A stretch of 5,938 bases of DNA from Candidatus Kerfeldbacteria bacterium (GCA_016194465.1 JACQBO010000012.1:1-5938); one strand, 5' to 3'; positions 1-5,058 are shown, counted from the stretch's first letter. Notes: a model not told the origin generated them from the letters alone. Made by a program: numbers and translations.

Positions 1-125
1 CCGCTAACGGCACTTTCTCCGTCCGGATCGATCTTCAACCCGGCTTGAATACACTGGAAATTAGTGCCATTAAGAAACATAGCCATGCGCGGGTGGTTGA
101 CCGACAAATCCTAGTTGAACCGTAG
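1..125 (+). CDS. C-terminal fragment of an Ig-like/glucodextranase-B-type domain protein
   Basis: The frame starting at base 3 is open from the left edge to a TAG at 123-125, giving 40 residues that begin ANGTFSVRIDLQPGLNTLEI and end ILVEP. The pattern G-x-F-S-V-x-I-x-L-x-x-G-x-N-x-L-x-I-x-A is typical of the last strands of bacterial Ig-like or glucodextranase domain B beta-sandwiches, which often sit at the C-terminus of cell-surface or membrane-anchored proteins. In candidate phyla bacteria such domains can follow an N-terminal helix-turn-helix and a membrane segment, as in RodZ-like proteins; that is inference, since the N-terminus lies outside the window. The fold family is fairly likely and the full-length identity unknown. 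No good intrinsic terminator follows; the hairpin at 215-230 with a loose T-rich stretch after it is the best candidate. Confidence 0.6.
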   Translation, partial: ANGTFSVRIDLQPGLNTLEISAIKKHSHARVVDRQILVEP

Positions 126-133
126 GCAGTATT

Positions 134-201
134 GTTCCTTTTCTACTTGACCATCCTTGGGTAAACTCAGGACAGGAAAAAGGAACCGAAAAGAGTCAAG
201 T
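134..201 (+). other. Possible H-type RNA pseudoknot in the 3' flank of the left-edge gene
   Basis: Two complementary pairs cross each other. GTTCCTTTT (134-142) pairs with AAAAGGAAC (178-186). ACTTGAC (145-151), inside that loop, pairs with GTCAAGT (195-201), outside it. The linkers are 2 nt (143-144), 26 nt and 8 nt. A 2-nt loop crossing a 7-bp stem is the classic geometry for an H-type pseudoknot. The 26-nt loop can itself fold as CTTGGG-TAAA-CTCAGG (156-171). The pairings are seen in the sequence; formation in RNA and any function are inference. It could also be mRNA 3' UTR structure or chance. Confidence 0.3.
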
Positions 202-276
202 GGCCGATAAACTCGCCCAGCTTCATGGGCCGGATGATTTTATTCTGGCTCGACCATATCGGGCGCGGTTGTTGTC

Positions 277-306
277 AAAAGAAAAACCCCCATCCACGGA
301 TGGGGG
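277..306 (-). terminator. Intrinsic terminator of the 313-948 gene
   Basis: CCCCCATC (287-294) and GATGGGGG (299-306) form an 8-bp GC-rich stem with a 4-nt loop. Read on the minus strand, the stem is followed directly by TTTTTCTTTT (complement of 277-286). It lies 6 bases past the TAG of the minus-strand gene, the normal place for rho-independent termination. Confidence 0.9.
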
Positions 307-312
307 AAATAT

Positions 313-948
313 CTAGGAGTTTTGTTCCAGCAACAGCTTGTGCAGAAGATGGACATCCTGCTCGATTTCAGCTACGCGCTTCAGATACTGTCGATGACCG
401 TCGGCGCTAAAGCGGTTGTTGAACTCGAACTTGGCCAGCGGCTGCATGACCTTGGACACTCGACGACCATGTGTCTCGAGAATAGAGTCGAGCGACCATT
501 GATTCTTGCGAAAGATACGAACGAGCAGAGCGAGCATCGACTCTTTACCGTCCCCGTCTTCATAGTTGGCGATGGTCTGGCAGGAGTCATGCTTGCAGCG
601 AGGGGTGATTTCGACCATGTATCCGGTCTCTTTGTTTGGCCAGCCCATGACATGCTCCAGGGCCAAATAGTGCTCGATGGTCATGAGATCCCAAGGAAGC
701 CCATCTCCATACCAAGAAGACTGACTTGCCCACAACTCGATGGCCTTTTGGCAGGAGAGTTCTTGGCCCGTCATTGAGGCCAACCCAACTTTCTGACATT
801 CCCGGCAATCCAGCACATGCTCTAGAGCGAGCTCGGCTATGATGCGGTCGGTCTCATCTTGAATATGCTGTGGACCTTCGAGTGGAATTTTTTCGACCTC
901 TTTCTGCGCCTCGGGACAAGTAAACTGAACCGTAAGGCCCTGACCCAT
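313..948 (-). CDS. Unrecognised Cys-containing protein, 211 aa
   Basis: The start chosen is the ATG at 948-946, because a strong Shine-Dalgarno AAAGGAGG lies 5 nt upstream. An in-frame ATG at 981 would add 11 residues but lacks such a site. I do not recognise the family. Cysteines occur at 11, in a CxxC (48-51), at 66, and as C118-x4-C123 next to a His, so a metal site is possible but unproven. The hexapeptide LALEHV occurs twice (40-45 and 95-100), hinting at two related helical segments. The C-terminal third is rich in charged residues and leucine and probably helical. No signal peptide or membrane segment is visible, so it is probably cytoplasmic. The gene is a stand-alone unit with its own promoter (990-1018) and terminator (277-306), and a consensus DnaA box lies upstream of the promoter. 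Confidence 0.85.
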   Translation of the reverse strand: MGQGLTVQFTCPEAQKEVEKIPLEGPQHIQDETDRIIAELALEHVLDCRECQKVGLASMTGQELSCQKAIELWASQSSWYGDGLPWDLMTIEHYLALEHVMGWPNKETGYMVEITPRCKHDSCQTIANYEDGDGKESMLALLVRIFRKNQWSLDSILETHGRRVSKVMQPLAKFEFNNRFSADGHRQYLKRVAEIEQDVHLLHKLLLEQNS

Positions 949-989
949 CTGAACCTCCTTTGTGAAAGGACAAGAAAACAAGTGCGGCC

Positions 990-1018
990 AGTTTACACCC
1001 TCAGCCTCGGAAGGTCAA
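990..1018 (-). promoter_or_regulatory. Sigma70-type promoter of the 313-948 gene
   Basis: On the minus strand, TTGACC (complement of 1013-1018; 5 of 6 to the -35 consensus) is followed after exactly 17 bases by TAAACT (complement of 990-995; 4 of 6 to the -10). Transcription would start near 983, giving a leader of about 35 nt that contains the ribosome binding site. Confidence 0.7.
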
Positions 1019-1032
1019 CAGAAAAAGCGTAT

Positions 1033-1041
1033 TGTGGATAA
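1033..1041 (-). promoter_or_regulatory. Consensus DnaA box upstream of the 313-948 promoter
   Basis: The minus strand reads TTATCCACA, identical to the strongest bacterial DnaA-binding 9-mer. It lies 14 bp upstream of the -35 hexamer at 1013-1018, where bound DnaA could influence RNA polymerase. The match is exact; binding in this organism is inferred. A second exact copy is at 1631-1639. Confidence 0.55.
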
Positions 1042-1083
1042 CTGATTCTTGTTGACGCAGCGGGGGTAGCTCCCACCACCCCT

Positions 1084-1113
1084 ACAGCGCACCTTTTTAA
1101 GGTGCGCTGTTTT
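1084..1113 (+). terminator. Strong hairpin terminator with no visible upstream plus-strand gene
   Basis: ACAGCGCACCTT (1084-1095) and AAGGTGCGCTGT (1099-1110) make a perfect 12-bp stem with a 3-nt T loop, followed on the + strand by TTTT (1110-1113). Read on the minus strand there is no T-run, so the direction is plus. Bases 949-1083 on the + strand hold no convincing gene, so the hairpin may end an unseen small RNA, or act as a barrier to read-through between the two minus-strand units. Confidence 0.6.
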
Positions 1114-1114
1114 C

Positions 1115-1135
1115 CCCCTCCTCGGGCAGGAGGGG
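1115..1135. other. GC-rich hairpin next to the terminator
   Basis: CCCCTCCT (1115-1122) pairs perfectly with AGGAGGGG (1128-1135) around a 5-nt loop. Neither strand has a T-run after it, so it is not a standard intrinsic terminator. It sits 5 bases after the stem at 1084-1110 and 12 bases before the next hairpin terminator tract, making three hairpins within about 100 bases. Confidence 0.45.
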
Positions 1136-1146
1136 CCTGATTGTCG

Positions 1147-1181
1147 AAAAAGAAAAGCCCCATCGGGTGATGAAGGGGCTT
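1147..1181 (-). terminator. Intrinsic terminator of the 1189-1521 gene
   Basis: AAGCCCC (1155-1161) pairs with GGGGCTT (1175-1181); an inner ATC/GAT pairing (1162-1164 with 1169-1171) closes the loop, with a 3-nt bulge. On the minus strand the stem runs into TTTTCTTTTT (complement of 1147-1156). It lies 7 bases after the stop codon of the 110-residue frame, which supports that small frame as a real transcribed gene. Confidence 0.8.
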
Positions 1182-1188
1182 GCTCTGT

Positions 1189-1521
1189 CTAATTGTTTGG
1201 ATTCGAGTCGTGAAAGCTTGTATCCGGTATAGTAGCAATAAATACTGTTAGATTCTTGCCGAAGAAGTTCTGATCCCCGGGACCGACCGAAAGGGCGCGG
1301 AGATGGTTATCGGTCAGGAATTTGGCCCCAACTTCCTCCCACTTCTCGGCGTAACACTCGTACAGCCCTGTTGCGCGCAAGACTGGACCGTGTTTTACCG
1401 GATCATTCGAGCTTCGGGAGTCGCATTGAAGTCCGCCAAAGATGATGGCGAACAACCAAATTCCTAAATAGCATCTCCAGACGCCACCTCGCTCGCGATA
1501 CTTGCACTGACATTCAGGCAT
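1189..1521 (-). CDS. Unrecognised small protein with one membrane segment, 110 aa
   Basis: The start is the ATG at 1521-1519, beginning MPECQCKYRE. GGAGG lies 4 nt upstream, whereas the longer frame from 1578 has no such site. Residues about 17-33 (CYLGIWLFAIIFGGLQC) are hydrophobic and follow an Arg-rich stretch, consistent with a single N-terminal membrane anchor or uncleaved signal; the Cys that ends it lacks a proper lipobox (Gln at -1). The remaining roughly 75 residues are polar and would lie outside the membrane. I recognise no family. A promoter candidate (1569-1597), a good ribosome binding site and a terminator (1147-1181) frame it as a monocistronic gene, which is the main argument for its reality. 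Confidence 0.65.
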   Translation of the reverse strand: MPECQCKYRERGGVWRCYLGIWLFAIIFGGLQCDSRSSNDPVKHGPVLRATGLYECYAEKWEEVGAKFLTDNHLRALSVGPGDQNFFGKNLTVFIATIPDTSFHDSNPNN

Positions 1522-1568
1522 AGCTCCTCCAAGGGTGGGGGATATCTTGCCGAAAAGAACGTGGGCTG

Positions 1569-1597
1569 ACGTTACCACGGTTGTAGATCTATGTCAA
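1569..1597 (-). promoter_or_regulatory. Candidate promoter of the 1189-1521 gene
   Basis: On the minus strand a perfect TTGACA (complement of 1592-1597) is followed after 17 bases by TAACGT (complement of 1569-1574), preceded by TGG, an extended -10 feature. The -10 itself matches only 3 of 6. The leader would be about 40 nt. This promoter is divergent from that of recA, whose -35 starts 51 bases away. Confidence 0.45.
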
Positions 1598-1630
1598 GGC
1601 ATTTCTGCATTCACGCCTCGAACTCATTTT

Positions 1631-1639
1631 TTATCCACA
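1631..1639 (+). promoter_or_regulatory. Consensus DnaA box upstream of the recA promoter
   Basis: TTATCCACA on the + strand is an exact DnaA-binding 9-mer, 8 bp upstream of the recA -35 hexamer (1648-1653). This is close enough for contact between bound DnaA and polymerase. A matching box lies upstream of the 313-948 gene. No DnaA-box cluster or dnaA gene is present in the window, so promoter regulation is more likely than a replication origin, though neither is shown. Confidence 0.55.
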
Positions 1640-1647
1640 GCCCTGTC

Positions 1648-1677
1648 TTGACACTTCGGTTATTCTTCGGGTATGAT
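1648..1677 (+). promoter_or_regulatory. Sigma70-type promoter of recA
   Basis: A perfect -35 TTGACA (1648-1653) and -10 TATGAT (1672-1677; 5 of 6) are separated by 18 bp. Transcription would begin near 1684, leaving a 5' leader of about 90 nt. I see no LexA-type operator (neither CTG-N8-CAG nor GAAC-N4-GTTC) around it, so classical SOS control is not evident. Confidence 0.75.
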
Positions 1678-1679
1678 GA

Positions 1680-1756
1680 GGGTATTAAACCCCGATTTTC
1701 CCCGATATGTGGGACTTCGAGCGGTCGCCTGGTAAAACCGCGATGCGGTCACCCGG
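1680..1756 (+). promoter_or_regulatory. Structured recA 5' leader with competing hairpins
   Basis: ACCGC (1737-1741) can pair with GCGGT upstream (1721-1725) or with GCGGT downstream (1745-1749), but not both. The two copies belong to a 12-base direct repeat (1721-1732 and 1745-1756; 10 of 12 identical). A small GGGT/ACCC hairpin (1680-1692) lies near the expected 5' end. The ribosome binding site AAAGGA (1761-1766) follows just after. The pairings are seen; a regulatory role is inference. Confidence 0.3.
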
Positions 1757-1773
1757 CAAGAAAGGACAATAGT

Positions 1774-2847
1774 ATGGCCAAAAGCCAGAAAAGTATTGGC
1801 GCCCCTGGCGCCAAAAAAACGCAGGCCGCGCAAGCGGCAATTGATCAAATTCGGGAGCGTTTCGGCGAAGGGTCGATCATGACCTTCAGCGAAGCAACAC
1901 CGAAAGACGTCGATGTCGTCTCCAGCGGCTGTTTATCGTTGGACTTAGCCCTGGGTGTCGGTGGACTACCACGCGGCCGGGTGATCGAAATTTTTGGGCC
2001 CGAAGCCTCGGGCAAAACAACCATGGCCCAACATGTTGTGGCCGAAGTGCAGAAAATGGGAGGCACCGCGGCGTTTGTCGACGCCGAACACGCGCTTGAT
2101 CCATCGTATGCCAAGAAAATCGGGGTTGATGTTGATAATCTATTAATCTCTCAACCTGATTCCGGCGAACAAGCCTTGGAAATCGTGGAAACTCTGGTTC
2201 GCTCGAACGCAGTTGATGTAGTCGTCGTGGACTCAGTGGCCGCCTTAACGCCTAAGGCGGAAATCGAAGGTGATATGGGCGACTCACACATGGGTCTGCA
2301 AGCCCGGTTGATGTCACAAGCCTTGCGCAAACTGACTGCGATCATCTCCAAAACGAAAACCATCGTTATCTTCATCAACCAGACCCGGATGAAAATCGGC
2401 GTCTTCTTTGGCAACCCGGAAACCACGACCGGTGGTACGGCCCTGAAGTTTTACTCTTCAGTGCGGATTGAAGTCCGCCGGATTGGCCAGCTGAAGCTCG
2501 GCGATAAAATTATCGGTAATCGGACGAAAGCCAAGGTTGTGAAAAACAAAGTCGCCGCGCCGTTCCGGGTGGCTGAGTTCGACATTCTCTACAACCAGGG
2601 CGTATCGCTTGAAGGCGATGTGCTCGATATGGGCATGCAGTATAATGTCTTGACCAAGAGTGGCAACACGATCAGCTACGGCGAAACGAAAATCGGCATT
2701 GGCCGGGAAGCCGCGAAGCAATACCTCCGCGAACACCGCGATATGGTGATGGAAATTCGCACGAAGGTGCTCGCCGCGGCCAAAGAGCAACAACTCGCGG
2801 ATGATAAAGCGGCGACGTCGCATATGCCTGTTCAACCGGCAGAATAA
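1774..2847 (+). CDS. recA: Recombinase RecA
   Basis: RecA forms ATP-dependent filaments on single-stranded DNA and carries out strand exchange in recombinational repair. The start is the ATG at 1774, seven bases after AAAGGA; the frame is open back to 1591, but that region contains the promoter. The product is 357 residues, a normal length. Walker A is GPEASGKTT (75-83), the catalytic Glu is E105, and Walker B is VVVVD ending at D153. Loop L1 (about 163-178) and loop L2 (about 202-222, [20 protein letters not shown]) are intact, including the ATP-sensing Gln (Q203) and the Phe of L2 (F212). The L2 Thr in NQTR replaces the usual Ile of NQIR. The C-terminal domain ends in a short, only weakly acidic tail, unlike the acidic tail of E. 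coli RecA. The gene is monocistronic. Confidence 0.98.
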   Translation: MAKSQKSIGAPGAKKTQAAQAAIDQIRERFGEGSIMTFSEATPKDVDVVSSGCLSLDLALGVGGLPRGRVIEIFGPEASGKTTMAQHVVAEVQKMGGTAAFVDAEHALDPSYAKKIGVDVDNLLISQPDSGEQALEIVETLVRSNAVDVVVVDSVAALTPKAEIEGDMGDSHMGLQARLMSQALRKLTAIISKTKTIVIFINQTRMKIGVFFGNPETTTGGTALKFYSSVRIEVRRIGQLKLGDKIIGNRTKAKVVKNKVAAPFRVAEFDILYNQGVSLEGDVLDMGMQYNVLTKSGNTISYGETKIGIGREAAKQYLREHRDMVMEIRTKVLAAAKEQQLADDKAATSHMPVQPAE

Positions 2848-2861
2848 ACCTAATGATCATC

Positions 2862-2890
2862 AGGCCCCGACCGAAGGCTGGGGCTTTCTG
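2862..2890 (+). terminator. Intrinsic terminator of recA
   Basis: GCCCC (2864-2868) pairs with GGGGC (2880-2884), with an imperfect inner stem, an A-T and a G-T pair outside, and a GAA-containing loop. It is followed by a short TTTCT tail. It lies 15 bases after the recA stop, between recA and the convergent gene ending at 2902. The minus-strand side has no T-run, so it may serve that gene only weakly. Confidence 0.65.
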
Positions 2891-2901
2891 GTAACGGGAC
2901 G

Positions 2902-3402
2902 TTATTCTTTTTTTTGCGAGCGGTCTTCGATGGTCATTGCTCGAATCGCGGCTCGCATACCCCGATCCTCAACTTTCGATGTTAGTTCTTCAAGCATTTT
3001 TAGGGCTTCATCGCCCTTAACCTTTTCCTTCAGATCCTTGAGGTTAAAATAGACATCTTCAAGCGCATTATTGATGGCTTCACTTTTTTCTCGTTCAATC
3101 TGCAGCCGATCGGCCGGAATTTCTTGGACATCCTTTTGAGCGTCAGTTATCCGTTCGATCCTTTTTTCCTCAATTTCGGCTTGCATGTCATTTTCTTTGG
3201 CCCAGTGCTGGTCCAGACGCACTTCACTTTTATACCGCTTGTCGCGGAGCGCCCGTTCCCGCCATTCGGCAGCGCGGCTTCGATTTCCTGTGGAAGCGCG
3301 GGCCATGGCCTCGGCTTTTTCCGGATCGGCGATACGCCGTGATTCGTCGGGCGCGACAAAATCCGCGCCTTCTGGTGCTTCGGTCTCTGCTCCGTTTGGC
3401 AT
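2902..3402 (-). CDS. Unrecognised highly charged coiled-coil protein, 166 aa
   Basis: The frame starts at the ATG at 3402-3400 and begins MPNGAETEAP. The first 25 or so residues are acidic, Pro/Ala-rich and probably disordered. From about 26 on, almost every second residue is Lys, Arg, Glu, Asp or Gln, with regularly spaced Ile/Leu/Val in the second half, as in a long alpha-helical coiled coil (about 70-150). There is no Cys, signal peptide or membrane segment. I recognise no enzyme motif; a structural or nucleoid/ribosome-associated role would be a guess. It has its own promoter (3437-3465) but no Shine-Dalgarno, only an AT-rich leader of about 28 nt. It lies 86 bases after efp on the same strand and converges on recA. 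Confidence 0.8.
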   Translation of the reverse strand: MPNGAETEAPEGADFVAPDESRRIADPEKAEAMARASTGNRSRAAEWRERALRDKRYKSEVRLDQHWAKENDMQAEIEEKRIERITDAQKDVQEIPADRLQIEREKSEAINNALEDVYFNLKDLKEKVKGDEALKMLEELTSKVEDRGMRAAIRAMTIEDRSQKKE

Positions 3403-3436
3403 AAAATTATTTATGAATAATCTTAATAACTTTGAA

Positions 3437-3465
3437 AGTGTAACACAAAAACACTATAATGTCAA
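3437..3465 (-). promoter_or_regulatory. Promoter of the 2902-3402 coiled-coil gene
   Basis: On the minus strand a perfect TTGACA (complement of 3460-3465) is followed after 17 bases by TACACT (complement of 3437-3442; 4 of 6 to the -10). It lies between the efp stop at 3489 and the start at 3402, so the downstream gene can be expressed apart from the ribosomal operon. No intrinsic terminator separates it from efp, so read-through is also likely. Confidence 0.7.
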
Positions 3466-3488
3466 GGTTTATGGCTCTTTATTTACCT

Positions 3489-4052
3489 TTATGTAACTCG
3501 TTCAACGTACTCGCCTGTGTCGGTGTTAATCCGAATGGCGTCACCTTGTTTGATGAACATAGGGACTTTGACCAGGTAGCCGGTTTCAATCGTCGCGTCT
3601 TTGAGCACAGCGCCTTGGGCCGTATCACCCCGCACCGCGTCGCCGGTTTGGGTCACGACCATTTCTACTTTTTTCGGCAGCTCCACCGTAATCGGTTTGC
3701 CTTCAAAATTGACCAGGGAATATTCTTGCCCATCTTTCATGAAATGGGCCTGCTCTTCGATCATGTCCGTAGGCAAAGCGACTTGTTCGAATGATTCGTT
3801 ATCCATGAAGTGGGCGCCCTGGTCATCGCGATAGAGAAAGCTGGCTTTGGAACGCTGGACATCGGCTTCTTCAATCTTGTCGCCGTGCTTGAACGTTTGT
3901 TCCAAAACGTTGCCGGTGATGAGATTTTTTAGCTTCGTGCGGCGGACCGGTTTGCGCTGGGCGGTGCGCATAAAATCAGACCATAAGCAGAGATATGGCT
4001 GACCACTGATCTTGACCAGAGAGCCTACCGTGATGTCGTTCATGTCCATCAT
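3489..4052 (-). CDS. efp: Translation elongation factor P with atypical loop
   Basis: EF-P binds between the ribosomal P and E sites and relieves stalling at consecutive prolines. The 187-residue frame covers the KOW-like N-domain (about 5-65) and the two OB domains, ending in the usual RINTDTGEYVERV motif. The loop that carries Lys34 (PGKG) in E. coli reads RTAQRKP here: an ungapped alignment from PYL (19-21) to TKL (39-41) places Gln32 at the Lys34 position, flanked by Arg33 and Lys34. EpmA-type lysylation at that residue is therefore impossible. ATGs at 4052, 4049 and 4043 are all possible starts; only the last has a weak GGA upstream, so the true protein may begin MNDITVG. It lies 11 nt after rpsR and is the last gene of the operon. 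Confidence 0.95.
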   Translation of the reverse strand: MMDMNDITVGSLVKISGQPYLCLWSDFMRTAQRKPVRRTKLKNLITGNVLEQTFKHGDKIEEADVQRSKASFLYRDDQGAHFMDNESFEQVALPTDMIEEQAHFMKDGQEYSLVNFEGKPITVELPKKVEMVVTQTGDAVRGDTAQGAVLKDATIETGYLVKVPMFIKQGDAIRINTDTGEYVERVT

Positions 4053-4063
4053 GAGGGTCGGGT

Positions 4064-4297
4064 TTATCGAACCAGAAAGGGAACCAAAGCCATAATCCTA
4101 GCCCTTTTAATGGCCTGGGAAATACTGCGTTGGTGTCGGAGGCAGGTGCCGCTGCGGCGGCGGGGAACGATTTTGCCGTAGGCGGAGGTAAAGCGCTGGA
4201 TCTGGCGGACGTCTTTGTAGTCGATGTCATCAATCGCATGCGTACAAAAATAGCAGCTGCGCTCTTTCAGGTCGGGTTGTGGTGATCGTGGGCGCAT
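4064..4297 (-). CDS. rpsR: 30S ribosomal protein S18
   Basis: S18 pairs with S6 on the platform of the 30S subunit. The 77-residue product has the family core: YKDVRQIQRF (27-36), GKI (41-43), PRRRSGTCLRHQR (45-57) and AIKRARIMALVPF near the end. C15-x2-C18 together with C52-x2-H55 looks like a complete zinc-binding set, the form of S18 that retains its metal ligands. The start at 4297 has no clear Shine-Dalgarno. It follows the GIY-YIG gene by 21 nt, instead of ssb directly as in the usual rpsF-ssb-rpsR order. Confidence 0.97.
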   Translation of the reverse strand: MRPRSPQPDLKERSCYFCTHAIDDIDYKDVRQIQRFTSAYGKIVPRRRSGTCLRHQRSISQAIKRARIMALVPFLVR

Positions 4298-4318
4298 ATT
4301 CGGTAGTCCAACGAATGA

Positions 4319-4603
4319 TTATTGGCTAAAGGGAAAGTTTTTTATGCGTTTCGCTAGGAATCTTCGACCGCCTGTTGTCTTCAAATATTTTTCTCTCCTT
4401 CGAGCATCAATTTTTGACTTGCGACCCTCGAAGTAGACAAGCTCAAAGGGACGGTAAGGACGAGTGGAAAATGTAAGGCCCTGGTTATGTTGTAGCAGGC
4501 GTTCCATCAAGTTGTCTGTAAACCCAACATATCGATATTGCGACTTCAAACTTTTCAGAACATACGTGTAAAAGAACGAAGGGGTCGTTGTACTACCGGA
4601 CAT
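4319..4603 (-). CDS. GIY-YIG nuclease-domain protein, 94 aa
   Basis: A stand-alone GIY-YIG endonuclease domain of the small YhbQ/UPF0213-like type. The GIY part is YTYVL (12-16) and the YIG part YRYVG (23-27). The catalytic Arg is R35 in the helix ERLLQHNQG, followed by H39 and N40; the metal-binding Glu is probably E71 in RRREKYLK. All expected catalytic positions are filled, so it looks active; the substrate is unknown. It starts 5 nt after the ssb stop with no Shine-Dalgarno, suggesting translational coupling. Hand counts on four 60-base rows within the gene give about 43% GC, against 62-65% in two rows of ssb, so it differs from its host operon. That suggests later insertion, either a domesticated mobile nuclease or an accessory DNA-repair gene. 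Confidence 0.9.
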   Translation of the reverse strand: MSGSTTTPSFFYTYVLKSLKSQYRYVGFTDNLMERLLQHNQGLTFSTRPYRPFELVYFEGRKSKIDARRREKYLKTTGGRRFLAKRIKNFPFSQ

Positions 4604-4608
4604 AGGTC

Positions 4609-5058
4609 TTAGAAAGGAATATCTTCGATATTAATCTCTTCTTCGCTTGGTGTGGCCGCCGGGGTTTCGGCAGCGGGCGCGGTCGGGGCTGCGGTGCTGA
4701 CATTAGGGGCCGGGCTGTCACTTTTCCGGTCGAGCAGGATGAGGCTATCGGCCACAATCTCGGTCCGATATTTCTTGACCCCGGTCGGATCATCCCAGGA
4801 ACGAGTCTGGAGGCGGCCTTCCGCGTAGACCTTGCTGCCTTTGTGGCAGTAGGTGGCGATCGTTTGGGCCAATTTGCCCCAGGCGACCAGGTTGTGAAAC
4901 TCGGTCGCCTCTTTCAGTTCGCCAGAGGTTTGATCTTTCCAGCGGCGGGAGGTAGCGATGCTAAAGGAAACGACGTTCTGTCCGCCGGTGGTGGTCCGGG
5001 ATTCAGGGTCACGGGTGATGTTACCGATGATGGTGGCACGGTTGAGACTAAAGCTCAT
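4609..5058 (-). CDS. ssb: Single-stranded DNA-binding protein
   Basis: SSB coats single-stranded DNA in replication, recombination and repair and recruits partners through its C-terminal tip. The 149-residue product has one OB fold (about 1-110), starting SFSLNRATIIGNITRDPE, with family motifs WKDQTSGE, EFHNLVAWGKLA and GRLQTRSWDD. A disordered Ala/Pro/Thr linker (about 115-137) leads to the acidic tip EEEINIEDIPF, which keeps the conserved DIPF ending. It lies 22 nt after rpsF and 5 nt before the nuclease gene, within the operon. There is no Shine-Dalgarno at the start. Confidence 0.97.
   Translation of the reverse strand: MSFSLNRATIIGNITRDPESRTTTGGQNVVSFSIATSRRWKDQTSGELKEATEFHNLVAWGKLAQTIATYCHKGSKVYAEGRLQTRSWDDPTGVKKYRTEIVADSLILLDRKSDSPAPNVSTAAPTAPAAETPAATPSEEEINIEDIPF

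Noticed and set aside
225..410. Plus-strand frame MGRMILFWLDH...
   Set aside because: It runs through the terminator hairpin and into the 3' end of the minus-strand gene; no ribosome binding site or recognisable content.
322..777. Long plus-strand open frame of 151 codons
   Set aside because: It lies antisense within the 313-948 gene, which has its own promoter, Shine-Dalgarno and terminator; the plus frame has no ribosome binding site.
1001..1019. CTCGGAAGG, reminiscent of the SRP RNA GGAAGG core
   Set aside because: The flanking bases do not match the SRP RNA domain IV and no pairing closes the expected stem; it overlaps the minus-strand promoter.
1460..1475. Possible lipoprotein signal ending in GGLQC in the 110-residue protein
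   Set aside because: Gln at -1 breaks the lipobox, which needs Gly, Ala or Ser there; a plain membrane anchor fits better.
1591..1773. Upstream extension of the recA frame by 61 codons
   Set aside because: The extension covers the recA promoter and DnaA box; the ATG at 1774 has a good Shine-Dalgarno and gives the normal RecA N-terminus.
1640..1773. LexA/SOS operator upstream of recA
   Set aside because: Searched by eye for CTG-N8-CAG and GAAC-N4-GTTC forms; neither occurs near the promoter.
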